A stretch of DNA of 26,608 nucleotides from the IMG/VR virus record IMGVR_UViG_3300020578_004460, positions 1 to 26,608 of that record; one strand, given 5' to 3'. A program made the translations under genes and the position numbers. Source of the DNA: a virus. The notes beneath the pieces were generated by a model. It was given only the letters and a program-made list of their open reading frames with translations, did no database searches and was not told where the DNA came from. This document shows, one piece after another, positions 7,066-15,077 of this stretch (the first letter of the stretch is position 1; every line of letters starts with the position of its first letter).

Positions 7066-8175
7066 GTGAGAAGGAAAGTTTCGGCTTCTCTTGAGGAAAA
7101 ATACCTAGGATTTGAGCCGACATGGACTGACGAAGTTGCATCAAGTATTCAACTTGATAAAGCGTACAATTGGTATAATTATACATACGGTAAAAAGACA
7201 GCATCCAATCTTCTTTTTGATAATTATCCTGAAAATAGAGATAAAAAAGAAGTTGCATTTCTAAAAAAGATTAACTCTTATAAGATAGATTGTGTGACGT
7301 GTTATAATGCGCGCATGATTTTCATGGGATGCAAACTGCCTGAAAAAGTATTGGAAAAAATGAATGAAAAACTTGACGAATATGTAAAACTCGGCAAGTC
7401 GATTAATAAAGAAGTTACAATAAAAGATAACGAAAATGTAGTTTCCATTCAAGATAGAATTCGTGAAAAAACTAACGAATATATAAGTGAAATGGAAACT
7501 GAATTGGATACATTCTATTTAAATAATTATAAAAATATTTCTAAATTTAATATGTATACATGGTTACAGACAAACAATGTAAAACCTCAGCACGCTATCG
7601 CTATTCATCGCTATTATCAATTAATTTTACAAGAAATGAACGATACGCGGAAAAAGACTGATAGTCAGTTAGTTGAAGCTTATTCAAATCTTACTCCGGC
7701 TCAACTTAATAACTATATCGAATTCCTTGAAAATATTGTGCATGATAGTGGCACATGGAGTAAAAATCAAAAAACAGTTCGTAAGGCTCGAAAAAAGAAG
7801 CCTATTTCTATTGAAAAGCAGTTATCGCATCTTAAATATCTCAAAGAGTCCAAGGAGTATAAAATTGTTAGTGTAAATCCAGCAGATATATTAGGCGCCA
7901 ATCAATTGTGGGCTTTTAATGTAAAATATCGTAAACTCATTCGATATGATGCCCTTGGATCAACTGGATTTTCATTTAAAGGCACCACATTGACGGGTTG
8001 GGATAAAGACAATTCAATAAGTAAGACTGTACGAAAGCCAGAAAAAACGCTTGCAACCATTCTTTCTGGTGGAAAAATTATTTTGAGAAAACTTATGAAT
8101 GAAATAAATAGTAAAGAATGTGCTCCAAATGGCAGGATCAATAAAGATATTATTTTGCTTAAGGTAATCAAATGA
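7066..8175 (+). CDS. Conserved T4-like phage protein, unknown
   Basis: A 369-residue soluble protein starting with GTG, chosen because AGGAG lies 7-8 bases upstream and the promoter ends just before it. I recognise the general pattern as a protein conserved in marine T4-like phages: a central helical, acidic region, then a basic patch (VRKARKKKP, about 250-260), then a C-terminal domain with GWDKDNSISKTVRKPEKTL and a closing NGRINKDIILLKV strand. Function unknown. It overlaps the next gene by four bases (ATGA) and is transcribed from a strong early-type promoter, so it probably acts early. Confidence 0.8.
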   Translation: MRRKVSASLEEKYLGFEPTWTDEVASSIQLDKAYNWYNYTYGKKTASNLLFDNYPENRDKKEVAFLKKINSYKIDCVTCYNARMIFMGCKLPEKVLEKMNEKLDEYVKLGKSINKEVTIKDNENVVSIQDRIREKTNEYISEMETELDTFYLNNYKNISKFNMYTWLQTNNVKPQHAIAIHRYYQLILQEMNDTRKKTDSQLVEAYSNLTPAQLNNYIEFLENIVHDSGTWSKNQKTVRKARKKKPISIEKQLSHLKYLKESKEYKIVSVNPADILGANQLWAFNVKYRKLIRYDALGSTGFSFKGTTLTGWDKDNSISKTVRKPEKTLATILSGGKIILRKLMNEINSKECAPNGRINKDIILLKVIK

Positions 8176-8525
8176 AAAAATTTGAATCAAATAACGTATT
8201 ACAGTTTCCTGTGAATGGAAATATTCATCCACAAACTAGAGAACAATTACTCGAATACTTTATTCAAAACAAAAAAACTTACATCAATCATCTTGTAGCG
8301 CATTATTCTACGCAGCTTATCAATAAGCTTGCATTACATGGATTTAAAATAGATGATGTTAATTTTATCAAAAATTTCACATTTACTGTTGAAAGCCTTA
8401 AATCAACTTTGTATCAAAGTCTTGACATGACCCATCCTCTTAAAGGGCCAATCGATCATTTTATTTCTGAGTTAAGAAAAATAGAAGAAAATGATACTAC
8501 ATCTCCTGATGATAATATAGCATAA
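8172..8525 (+). CDS. Small conserved phage protein, unknown
   Basis: A 117-residue protein starting inside the stop of the upstream gene (ATGA overlap). Mostly helical, no membrane segment, with an acidic disordered tail. The central segment INKLALHGFKIDDVNFIKNF followed by TFTVESLKSTLYQSL resembles short proteins I recall from T4-like marine phages, in which a conserved helix follows F-x-x-T-V-E-x-L. No function known. Coupled to the 7066-8175 gene, so the two products may work together. Confidence 0.7.
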   Translation: MKKFESNNVLQFPVNGNIHPQTREQLLEYFIQNKKTYINHLVAHYSTQLINKLALHGFKIDDVNFIKNFTFTVESLKSTLYQSLDMTHPLKGPIDHFISELRKIEENDTTSPDDNIA

Positions 8526-8532
8526 AAATTTA

Positions 8533-8564
8533 TTGACATTTGAATATGATTAATGCATTATAAT
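8533..8564 (+). promoter_or_regulatory. Promoter before RNase H
   Basis: TTGACA at 8533-8538. Two -10 candidates overlap: CATTAT at 8556-8561 with the usual 17-base spacer, or perfect TATAAT at 8559-8564 with a long 20-base spacer. Either would start transcription about 10-15 bases before the RNase H ATG, giving a very short leader. Confidence 0.5.
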
Positions 8565-8582
8565 TAAAATTTGAGAATAGAT

Positions 8583-9449
8583 ATGATACTTGTTGATTTT
8601 AATCAGATTTGCATTTCTAATTTAATGGTACAAATTAATAACAATTCTATTGTTATCGATGAAGGTATTATTCGTCACACGATACTTAATTCAATGCGTA
8701 TGTATCGTATAAAGTTTGGCCAAAAATATGGCGAACTTGTCATTTGTTGTGACGATAAAAATTATTGGCGTCGTGATATATTTCCTTACTACAAATATAA
8801 TAGAAGAAAAAATCGTGAAACTTCGAAGCTAGATTGGAACTTAATTTTTAATATTCTTAATAATATTCGTGAAGAGTTACGCACGTATTTTCCGTATAAA
8901 GTTCTTCAAATACCTCATGCTGAAGCAGATGATATCATCGCATCAATATGCCATCGTTATGGAGAGCTTGGCATCAATGCTGGTAACAGTATGCCTATTC
9001 TTATCTTATCCTCTGATAAGGACTTTGTACAATTACAGAAATATGCTAATGTAGAACAATATAGTCCCCTTCAGAGAAAATTTATTATATGTTCAAATCC
9101 CGCGCGTTTTATTCAAGAACACATTATGAAAGGTGATGTTGGCGACGGCGTGCCTAATTTCTTGTCTGACGATGATGTATTCGTTTCTGACAAAAGACAA
9201 AAGCCCATCACAACAAAAAAATTAGAAACGTGGAATGGAAAAGAACCAGAAACATTTTGTACTGATGATATGCTAAGAGGATATAAGAGAAATCAACAAC
9301 TCGTTGATTTTGATTTTATTCCAAATAATATTAAAGAACAAACATTAGACTTGTATGATAATGCGATTATCAATAATCGTAGTAATTTACTTAACTATTT
9401 TATTCAAAAGAAACTTAAAAATTTAATGGAATCAATACATGAATTTTAA
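8583..9449 (+). CDS. rnh: T4-type RNase H (5'-3' exonuclease)
   Basis: A flap-endonuclease-family nuclease that in T4 removes RNA primers and short DNA from lagging-strand fragments, together with gp32. It follows T4 RNase H along its whole length: MILVDFNQ (first metal-binding Asp), RHTILNSMRMY, WRRDIFPYYKYNR (basic patch), HAEADDIIA (acidic cluster), LILSSDKDFVQL, the EQYSPLQRK segment, MKGDVGDGVPNF (third acidic site) and the C-terminal NLMESIHEF, like the T4 end. The ATG at 8583 places the metal-binding Asp five residues in, as expected; a TTG at 8571 would add four residues and is less likely. 288 residues, near the T4 length of 305. Confidence 0.95.
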   Translation: MILVDFNQICISNLMVQINNNSIVIDEGIIRHTILNSMRMYRIKFGQKYGELVICCDDKNYWRRDIFPYYKYNRRKNRETSKLDWNLIFNILNNIREELRTYFPYKVLQIPHAEADDIIASICHRYGELGINAGNSMPILILSSDKDFVQLQKYANVEQYSPLQRKFIICSNPARFIQEHIMKGDVGDGVPNFLSDDDVFVSDKRQKPITTKKLETWNGKEPETFCTDDMLRGYKRNQQLVDFDFIPNNIKEQTLDLYDNAIINNRSNLLNYFIQKKLKNLMESIHEF

Positions 9450-9479
9450 TACAATTTAAAATAAAGAAAGAATAAAAAA

Positions 9480-10130
9480 ATGAGTTTTTTAATCGCCAAT
9501 TTGCCACCAATTCAGAGTTATGTTCGAAAAGAATTTTTATATGATTTCGAGCGAGGTTATGGTGAATATGAATATTGTATTTGGATTACACTAAAAAGCA
9601 TACGTAGTCAAGCTTTTAGAATAGAAGCATATCTTCCACGTTATGGTGCCTTGTATGACAAGCTTCCATTACATGCTTTTGTTAGTAGAACAAATAATTT
9701 ACCAGAATCCTTTTTGCCTTTAGATACACTGCAAATTTGGGACTGTTTTGCTTATGATTTTACCGTCCTTCAAAAGACCTTCTTACGTAATATTAGCTGC
9801 CAATTTCTCTCCAAAGACAAACAAATATACTCAGGTAGATATTTGTTTACAGTTGATCATGCTGCACCCGATTTTAATATTATAGACACTACTTATGCAG
9901 AAGTGCCTCAAGAGCATAAAAGCTTTAATTTTATAGAACTAGACAACGGGCAATACGCAGCACAGCCTAATAATCGTTGTTTGTTTTTTGATTCTTCTAG
10001 CAATCCTAAAGAAATGTTAGTTCCAGATTTGAAAGTCTGTACTAAAACATACATAGTTGAAGGTCCTTTGAGTGATCGCACAAACTCTAAATGGAGACTA
10101 GGCGATTCGAGCTTAACAACTTATGAATAA
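9480..10130 (+). CDS. Conserved T4-like phage protein, unknown
   Basis: A 216-residue soluble protein with many aromatic residues. Segments such as LPPIQSYVRKEFLYDFERG, EYCIWITLKS, HAFVSRT, LDTLQIWDCFAYDFTV and QYAAQPNNRCLFFD match a protein I recall from cyanophage and pelagiphage T4-like genomes, which has no assigned function. Probably beta-rich. It follows RNase H by 30 bases with a weak AAAGAAAG ribosome binding site. No signal peptide or membrane helix. Confidence 0.8.
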   Translation: MSFLIANLPPIQSYVRKEFLYDFERGYGEYEYCIWITLKSIRSQAFRIEAYLPRYGALYDKLPLHAFVSRTNNLPESFLPLDTLQIWDCFAYDFTVLQKTFLRNISCQFLSKDKQIYSGRYLFTVDHAAPDFNIIDTTYAEVPQEHKSFNFIELDNGQYAAQPNNRCLFFDSSSNPKEMLVPDLKVCTKTYIVEGPLSDRTNSKWRLGDSSLTTYE

Positions 10131-10180
10131 ATATTTTTTTTCAAAACTTAATAAAGTCAACATAGAATAGGAATTTTAAT

Positions 10181-10624
10181 ATGAAAGAAGGAATCGCAGA
10201 AATTCTAAATAGAATATCGAAATTAAAAACAAAGGAGGAGAAAATTATTGCTCTTCGAAGAGACCATAATATTGTTCTTGAAAACATTATTGATATATGT
10301 TTTAATCCAAATATTGTATTTGATTTGCCCGAAGGTGCTCCTGCATATAAGCCTCAGCCGAAAGCGGCTGATCACCAAGCAACTTTATATGCTAACTTGA
10401 GAAAGTTTGGTGTTTTTCTTAAAAATGGTCCATATCCAACAATGAAAAAACTTCAAAGAGAAATACAATTCATTCAATTTTTAGAATCTCTTGATCCAGA
10501 TGATGCTATATTAGTACTTGCAATTAAAGACAAAAAAATGCCATATAAAGGTATTACACGTAAATTACTAGAAGAGGCATGGCCATCGCTTGCGTCTTCA
10601 TGGAAATTAAAGGAGAAACTATAG
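10181..10624 (+). CDS. DUF6433-like conserved phage protein
   Basis: A 147-residue protein that I match, from memory, to the family called DUF6433, found throughout T4-like phages of marine bacteria. Supporting features: a helical N-terminus, a proline-rich middle (LPEGAPAYKPQP), a helix with LQREIQFIQFLESLDPDDA, and the conserved end VLAIKDKKMPYKGITRKL followed by a W-P motif. Function unknown; no catalytic motif visible. Good ribosome binding site (AGGAA, 9 bases upstream). Followed directly by a small charged protein. Confidence 0.8.
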   Translation: MKEGIAEILNRISKLKTKEEKIIALRRDHNIVLENIIDICFNPNIVFDLPEGAPAYKPQPKAADHQATLYANLRKFGVFLKNGPYPTMKKLQREIQFIQFLESLDPDDAILVLAIKDKKMPYKGITRKLLEEAWPSLASSWKLKEKL

Positions 10625-10626
10625 TT

Positions 10627-10827
10627 ATGAGTAAAACATTTCGTAGGGAAAAACAGTATCCTGATTCAGATAATTACGATGATTATGATTTTAATTCTAT
10701 GAAAAAAAGACGTAGTAAAAACAAGTTCCGCAGGGCATCAAAAGAAGTAAATTTGAGTTTAGATTCATACGATTCATATGATAAGTATAATGACAAACGT
10801 AAAAAAGATAGCGCACATAATAGGTAA
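10627..10827 (+). CDS. Small, highly charged protein, unknown
   Basis: A 66-residue, low-complexity protein with alternating acidic/tyrosine (DNYDDYD, DSYDSYDKYND) and basic (KKRRSKNKFRR) clusters, probably disordered and perhaps nucleic-acid binding. The ATG at 10627 is chosen over an upstream in-frame ATG at 10579 because AAAGGAGAAA sits about 10 bases before it and the upstream start would lie deep inside the DUF6433-like gene. Its 3' end overlaps the next gene. Confidence 0.6.
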   Translation: MSKTFRREKQYPDSDNYDDYDFNSMKKRRSKNKFRRASKEVNLSLDSYDSYDKYNDKRKKDSAHNR

Positions 10828-11434
10828 TGGTACGTCTCGTATAGGTATAAATTTAATTGATTTAAAAAATAAAGGTATTGTTTTTGGCTGCAATGCTCTT
10901 TACAGAGACTTTATTGATAGTGATTTTATTTTACCAGACTATCTTGTTGCTATAGACAAAGCAATTACAGAAGAAATTAAAACTTCTACGTTTCCTTTGG
11001 AACGATTTATAGATCCTCCAGAAGATGAAAAATGGGAACCCGTTGAAGTTCATTGGGGCAACTCAATGTCAGAGGACTGGGATGCGGTAAGACCTAGATC
11101 AAACGCTGGGGCTAATGCTATTTTAGAAGCTATTAAACGTGATTTTACTCAATTATACATTTTTGGCTTTGATTTTCTTATTATAAATAAAAATATGGCT
11201 CTTGATAACATTTATAATGATACTTCTTGTTATAAAAATGAAACTAAAGTAACGCTTAGAGATACAAGAAATAGAATGAAATATATTGGGTGGATTATAG
11301 AAAACAATCCTAATATAAACTTTACTTTTTGTTATCCACGTGATATACTAAATAATGGTGTATACAAGCCGGTTGCAGACAATTGCTCATTTATAGATTT
11401 TAATGAATTGTATTCAAGGATATCCAAATGTTAA
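10790..11434 (+). CDS. Rossmann-like protein with IIGNGTSR motif
   Basis: About 214 residues. The N-terminal strand-loop IIGNGTSRIGINL followed by GIVFGCNALYRDF and DYLVAIDKA looks like a nucleotide- or sugar-nucleotide-binding loop of the kind found in MptE-like (DUF115) and related proteins, which often sit in glycan clusters. A second conserved block is RPRSNAGANAILEAIKRDF followed by LYIFGFDF. Substrate unknown; assignment to the fold is inference. The start could be ATG 10778 or 10790; both overlap the preceding gene. It overlaps the next gene by 7 bases. Its presence near a glycosyltransferase and a nucleotidyltransferase fits sugar metabolism, but loosely. Confidence 0.75.
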   Translation: MTNVKKIAHIIGNGTSRIGINLIDLKNKGIVFGCNALYRDFIDSDFILPDYLVAIDKAITEEIKTSTFPLERFIDPPEDEKWEPVEVHWGNSMSEDWDAVRPRSNAGANAILEAIKRDFTQLYIFGFDFLIINKNMALDNIYNDTSCYKNETKVTLRDTRNRMKYIGWIIENNPNINFTFCYPRDILNNGVYKPVADNCSFIDFNELYSRISKC

Positions 11435-11703
11435 GTTTTAAAGAGTGGTTAATTGAAGCAAAATATCAAGGAAAAGAAGTTGTCTTAAATAAACCGATGC
11501 CTGGTGATGTTAAGAAGTCTAAAGTATTTGTCAAAAATAAACAGGGTAATGTTGTTAAAGTCAATTTTGGTGATAAAAATATGACAATTAAAAAACATAT
11601 TAAAGATCGTCGTAAGTCTTTTCGTGCGCGACATGGCTGTGATGACCCAAGTGTGCCCAAGCCAAAAACAAAGGCAAGATATTGGAGTTGCAAGGCGTGG
11701 TAA
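11428..11703 (+). CDS. Small conserved phage protein with HxCD...RYWSCK end
   Basis: A 91-residue basic protein. Recognisable phage-wide features are the start LSFKEWLIEA, the middle NKPMPGDVKKSKVFVKN and VVKVNFGDKNM, and the end RRKSFRARHGCDDP...KARYWSCKAW. Two cysteines and a histidine near the end could bind metal. I recall this domain at the C-terminus of various phage proteins and alone in T4-like phages, with no proven function. Ribosome binding site AAGGA 8 bases upstream; overlaps the preceding gene by 7 bases. Confidence 0.78.
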   Translation: MLSFKEWLIEAKYQGKEVVLNKPMPGDVKKSKVFVKNKQGNVVKVNFGDKNMTIKKHIKDRRKSFRARHGCDDPSVPKPKTKARYWSCKAW

Positions 11704-11710
11704 TTTTAAT

Positions 11711-11929
11711 ATGACTGATTTAACTATAATTTTAGGTTTAATTACTCTTGTTGGTATAAGTGCGTACACTGGTTATCGATCAATGCGTAATATTATAATT
11801 AGAGATGCAGTCAATAATACAGTTGATAGACTTACTGAAGCTAAAATTATTCGTATGATTAAAAACAATAAAGGCCAATATGAAATTTATAGTGGATCAA
11901 ATACGTATAACACGTATAATGGTGAATAA
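11711..11929 (+). CDS. Small membrane-anchored protein
   Basis: A 72-residue protein starting at 11711, eight bases after the previous stop, with GGCGTGG as a possible ribosome binding site. One N-terminal hydrophobic helix (about residues 3-20, TDLTIILGLITLVGISAYTG) is followed by a polar, charged tail that would lie in the cytoplasm or periplasm. An earlier in-frame ATG at 11624 lies inside the upstream gene and is not used here. No family recognised. Confidence 0.6.
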   Translation: MTDLTIILGLITLVGISAYTGYRSMRNIIIRDAVNNTVDRLTEAKIIRMIKNNKGQYEIYSGSNTYNTYNGE

Positions 11930-11967
11930 CTTTTTCTGTTTTATTAAACTTTTTGTAATGTGGAACA

Positions 11968-12477
11968 ATGAATATTTTTATATTAGATGAAAATCCTGTT
12001 GCAGCAGCTAACATGCTTTGTGATAAACATGTTGTAAAAATGGTGACAGAGTCTGCTCAAATGTTATCAACTGCGCATCGTTTGCTTGATGGTGCTCCAG
12101 AATTATCAGATGAAAGAGAACAAAGTTTAATGAAAGTAGTGCATTCGCATCATCCATGTACATTGTGGACTATGCGGTCTGCATCCAATTATATGTGGCA
12201 TTATGATCATTATAAAGCCATTTCTGATGAATATACTTATAGATATGGTAAACAACATGCATCTTTTTTTAAGAACAACATTGGTGTTATGCTAAAAAAT
12301 CTTCCTAAAAACATTTCAAATATTGGATTTACTCCATATGCGATTGCAATGAAAAATTATCCAGAATGTATCATTCAAGGAAATGCGGTGGAGTCATATC
12401 GAAACTATTACAAAATGGTTAAATCTTCTTTTGCGCAATGGAAAAAAAGAGATGTGCCTAATTGGTATAAGATTTGA
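11968..12477 (+). CDS. Conserved phage/bacterial protein with CDKHVVKM motif
   Basis: A 169-residue soluble protein. It fits a well-conserved family found in many large phages and some bacteria: MNIFILDENP start, CDKHVVKMVTESAQMLSTAH, HPCTLWTMRSASNYMWHYDH, then EYTYRYGKQHA and a closing Y-R-N-Y-Y...W-K-K-R-D-V-P-N-W. The invariant D-K-H, H-P-C and W residues suggest an enzymatic site, but I know of no proven activity. Weak ribosome binding site (GTGGA). Stands alone between a small membrane protein and an HNH endonuclease. Confidence 0.82.
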   Translation: MNIFILDENPVAAANMLCDKHVVKMVTESAQMLSTAHRLLDGAPELSDEREQSLMKVVHSHHPCTLWTMRSASNYMWHYDHYKAISDEYTYRYGKQHASFFKNNIGVMLKNLPKNISNIGFTPYAIAMKNYPECIIQGNAVESYRNYYKMVKSSFAQWKKRDVPNWYKI

Positions 12478-12495
12478 TAAAAACGGAGAAATGAA

Positions 12496-13146
12496 ATGAC
12501 TATGTTTATAAACCCAATGCCACCAAAAGAAGTATTGGAGAAATTGTTTCACTATGATCCAAAGACTGGAACGTTGTATTGGAAGATAAACCAAGGTAAT
12601 CGAAAAGCAGGCACCGAAGCAGGTACCATACGTATTCATCCTGATGGTCGAAAATATAGGAGAATTCAAATTCAAGGAAAGTTTTATTTTGTACATCGAA
12701 TTATTTATCATATGATGAACGGCTATAGTTTACGACAAGATCAACAAATAGATCATAGAGATGGTGATGGACTTAATAATAAACTCGATAACTTAAGACC
12801 TTGTACAAATCAACAAAACTCACAAAATAGACGCGTAAATAAAAATAATAAAACTGGTTATAAAGGTGTTTACGTTAATAAAGGCAACCAAAAATATTGT
12901 ACGTGTATAATGCATAATGGAAAAAACATATGGTTGCGTGACTCGACCGGTAGAATGTATTTTGATACTATCGAAGAGGCTATTAAACTTCGAAAAGCAG
13001 CAGAAGAAGCTTTGAATACTGAATCCAACGCTTTCTTCAATAGCACTAGGCGCGTATCTAAAAATAGTAAACCTGATATAAAAGATGTTAGCTTTGATGA
13101 AGGCAACCAAAAATATAATGTAGTTAACTACATTATACAAGAATAA
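12496..13146 (+). CDS. HNH homing-type endonuclease with AP2-like domain
   Basis: A 216-residue free-standing endonuclease. Residues about 8-75 form the usual lead-in (FHYDPKTGTLYWK, then FVHRIIYHMMNGY), followed by the HNH core IDHRDGDGLNNKLDNLRPCT with the metal-binding His and Asn, then NQQNSQNR and an AP2-type DNA-binding domain (GYKGVYVNKGNQKYCTCIMH). The C-terminus (about residues 186-208) is a degraded second copy of the beginning of the AP2 domain (see repeat). Such genes spread by cutting neighbours that lack them. Ribosome binding site GGAGA. It separates the CDKH-family gene from the FmdB-like gene; no split gene is seen. Confidence 0.92.
   Translation: MTMFINPMPPKEVLEKLFHYDPKTGTLYWKINQGNRKAGTEAGTIRIHPDGRKYRRIQIQGKFYFVHRIIYHMMNGYSLRQDQQIDHRDGDGLNNKLDNLRPCTNQQNSQNRRVNKNNKTGYKGVYVNKGNQKYCTCIMHNGKNIWLRDSTGRMYFDTIEEAIKLRKAAEEALNTESNAFFNSTRRVSKNSKPDIKDVSFDEGNQKYNVVNYIIQE
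12832..13119 (+). repeat. Diverged 69-nt direct repeat in the HNH gene
   Basis: 12832-12900 and 13051-13119 are the same length, begin CGCGTA and share GGCAACCAAAAATAT near their ends, in the same reading frame. The protein copies align without gaps (N-K-N-N-K-T-G-Y-K-G-V against S-K-N-S-K-P-D-I-K-D-V). An internal partial duplication of the AP2-like domain has become the C-terminus. Confidence 0.7.
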
Positions 13147-13181
13147 TGATGAAAAATGAAAACTATAAATAAAAGAGAATA

Positions 13182-13505
13182 ATGATGCCGACATATATTT
13201 TCTATGATGAAATTAAAAATATTAGTTGGGAAGAAATGATGTCTATTCAAGAAAAAGAAGTTTTTCTTTCAAAAAATAAATATATTCGTCAAATTCCTGG
13301 CATATTTCAAGTAGTAGCGTCTGTCATGGGCCAAAAATCCATGAAAAGCGATGATGGCTTCAAAGAAGTTATGTCTAAAATAGCCGAGAGTAATCAGACA
13401 AGCGAACTTGCTAAAACGTATGGTAGCAAATCCATTAAGGATATAAAGAAACGCACTGCTATAGAAAAATGGAGAAAAAGAAGAGCAGCAGACACTTCGA
13501 AGTAA
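13182..13505 (+). CDS. FmdB-like small phage protein without zinc ribbon
   Basis: A 107-residue protein beginning (M)MPTYIFYD, the start typical of FmdB-type putative regulators, followed by a segment like MSIQEKEVFLSKNKYIRQIP. The paired C-x-x-C motifs of FmdB zinc ribbons are absent. The C-terminal half (SDDGFKEVMSKIAESNQTSE and YGSKSIKDIKKRTAIEKWRK) resembles phage versions I recall from T4-like genomes. Function unknown. The start may be ATG 13182 or 13185. A TATAAATA box at 13164-13171 lies so close that a late transcript would have almost no leader, so I do not count it as a promoter. 98 bases without a gene follow. Confidence 0.72.
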   Translation: MMPTYIFYDEIKNISWEEMMSIQEKEVFLSKNKYIRQIPGIFQVVASVMGQKSMKSDDGFKEVMSKIAESNQTSELAKTYGSKSIKDIKKRTAIEKWRKRRAADTSK

Positions 13506-13603
13506 AATAACATCAACATAAAAAACTAGAAAAGAAAGGTAAGTTTTTAATATTATGTTCATCTAAAATAAACCACAACATATGGGGTAATAAAGATAAA
13601 AAA

Positions 13604-14401
13604 ATGAACATAAACTCAAAATTAATATTAGTTGATAAAGACTTTGATGATTATAGAACATTTACGAAGCAAGAAAAAAGACAAAGAAGAAAGGAAAGGC
13701 GAAGGACTAATCAATCTCAAAAAGACATTGAATTATTTTTGAATTTGAAATGCATAGAACCAAAAACTAAAAATCAGGCTAAAACATTTGTTGAATATAA
13801 AAAAGATAAACATTTACTTTTATACGGTATGGCTGGAACGGGTAAAACGTTTATATCATCTTATTTGGCCATAAATGAAATACTTAGAGGCGATACAAAT
13901 AAACAAAAGCTTATAATAATTAGATCCATAGTACCAACAAGAGATATTGGATTTCTTCCTGGCAATCAAAAGGAAAAACAAAGAGCATATGAGCTTCCGT
14001 ATTACAATATTTTCAATGAGCTTTTTGAGCGTAATAATAATAATGTATATGATTATCTCAAAAATAAAGGTGTTATTGATTTTTTATCAACCTCTTTTAT
14101 TCGTGGCATTACTCTTAATAATTGTATTCTTATTGTTGATGAGTGTCAAAATATGACATTTCACGAATTAGATTCAGTAATAACAAGAGTTGGTGATAAT
14201 TGTAAAATTATTTTATGCGGAGATTTTAGACAGAGTGATTTGATTAAGGACAAGGATAGAGAGGGACTACTTAACTTTATGAAAGTGTTACAGAACTTAA
14301 AATACTTTAAATTTGTATCATTTGATGAAGATGATATCGTGCGGTCTGAATTAGTGAAGGATTATATCATTGCTAAACTTGAACAAGGCATTTACATTTG
14401 A
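13604..14401 (+). CDS. phoH: PhoH-like P-loop ATPase
   Basis: A 265-residue protein of the PhoH family, which is common in marine phages. Walker A is GMAGTGKT at 75-82, followed by IIRSIVPTRDIGFLPGNQKE, a segment characteristic of PhoH, then the Walker B LIVDECQNMTFHELDSVITR at about 176-195 and the sensor region KIILCGDFRQSDL. The N-terminal 55 residues are strongly basic. PhoH proteins are predicted RNA- or DNA-dependent ATPases; a role in phosphate stress is traditional but unproven in phages. It opens a run of six close or overlapping genes; the next gene begins inside its last 11 codons. Confidence 0.95.
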   Translation: MNINSKLILVDKDFDDYRTFTKQEKRQRRKERRRTNQSQKDIELFLNLKCIEPKTKNQAKTFVEYKKDKHLLLYGMAGTGKTFISSYLAINEILRGDTNKQKLIIIRSIVPTRDIGFLPGNQKEKQRAYELPYYNIFNELFERNNNNVYDYLKNKGVIDFLSTSFIRGITLNNCILIVDECQNMTFHELDSVITRVGDNCKIILCGDFRQSDLIKDKDREGLLNFMKVLQNLKYFKFVSFDEDDIVRSELVKDYIIAKLEQGIYI

Positions 14402-15077
14402 AAATCGTTTTCCCACTAAGAAATTAGAATCTATTACTCGGGAAGATGGCCGTTGGTATAAGGTGCCGAATATAAATGATTCGACAGAAATTTGGTATGA
14501 ATCAGTTACAACGGCCATTGGAAAGGCTTCGGATAGAAGCCATCTAGAAAAATGGAAAAAGCGTATTGGTGAAAAACAAGCCGCATACATAACTAAACGC
14601 GGCGCGACACGTGGCACTACTATTCATAACATGCTAGAACAGTATATGCTTGATCCAAACAATCCAAATATTACTCTTGGTAAAATGCCTGATATTGTAG
14701 GAATGTATCATCAATTTTGTGAAATTTTACAAAAAAGTGTACAAATTGTATATGCTACTGAGTGCACATTATATAGTCATCAATATCGACTAGCAGGCAC
14801 ATGTGACCTTGTCGCAAAAGTATTTGATAAATTAACACTTATAGATTATAAGACTTCTCGCAGTTTTAAAAAACGTGAAAACATTCATGATTATTTCTTG
14901 CAAATGGCCGCATATTCTTTTATGATAGAAGAGATGTTTGGCGTTAAAATAGAAACAAATATAATTTTAATGTGTATTGAAGATGCACATAAAACTCAAG
15001 TTTTTTTTAGTGATCCTTATAAATATATGATGGATCAGTTTTTCTTAAATAGAAGAAAGGATGCAACGGTGTCATGA
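14370..15077 (+). CDS. PD-(D/E)XK exonuclease (RecB/Cas4-like)
   Basis: A 235-residue nuclease. Motifs in order: RGTTIHNMLEQYM (H86, motif I), AGTCDLVAK (D145), LIDYKTS (D159-Y-K161, the catalytic D-x-K) and FLQMAAYSFMIEE (Q178 and Y182, motif III). This is the RecB-family layout. No cysteine cluster is seen, so it is not an iron-sulphur Cas4. A TTG start at 14370 is chosen because GAAGGA lies 8 bases upstream and no ATG fits before the conserved region; the gene therefore overlaps phoH by 32 bases. It likely processes DNA ends in phage recombination or host DNA breakdown. Confidence 0.9.
   Translation: MLNLNKAFTFENRFPTKKLESITREDGRWYKVPNINDSTEIWYESVTTAIGKASDRSHLEKWKKRIGEKQAAYITKRGATRGTTIHNMLEQYMLDPNNPNITLGKMPDIVGMYHQFCEILQKSVQIVYATECTLYSHQYRLAGTCDLVAKVFDKLTLIDYKTSRSFKKRENIHDYFLQMAAYSFMIEEMFGVKIETNIILMCIEDAHKTQVFFSDPYKYMMDQFFLNRRKDATVS

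Noticed and set aside
11185-11195. TATAAATA late promoter box inside 10790-11434
   Set aside because: It lies within a coding region, far from a gene start; the same applies to the copy near 22688.
11968-12477. Pyrimidine-dimer DNA glycosylase (T4 endonuclease V)
   Set aside because: I considered this label, but the CDKHVVKM protein shows no similarity to the T4 enzyme's sequence.
13164-13171. TATAAATA late promoter for the FmdB-like gene
   Set aside because: It is only 10 bases before the start codon, leaving no room for a leader and ribosome binding site.
14370-15077. Cas4 protein of a CRISPR system
   Set aside because: It lacks the cysteines for the iron-sulphur cluster and has no CRISPR genes nearby. 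A phage recombination nuclease fits better.
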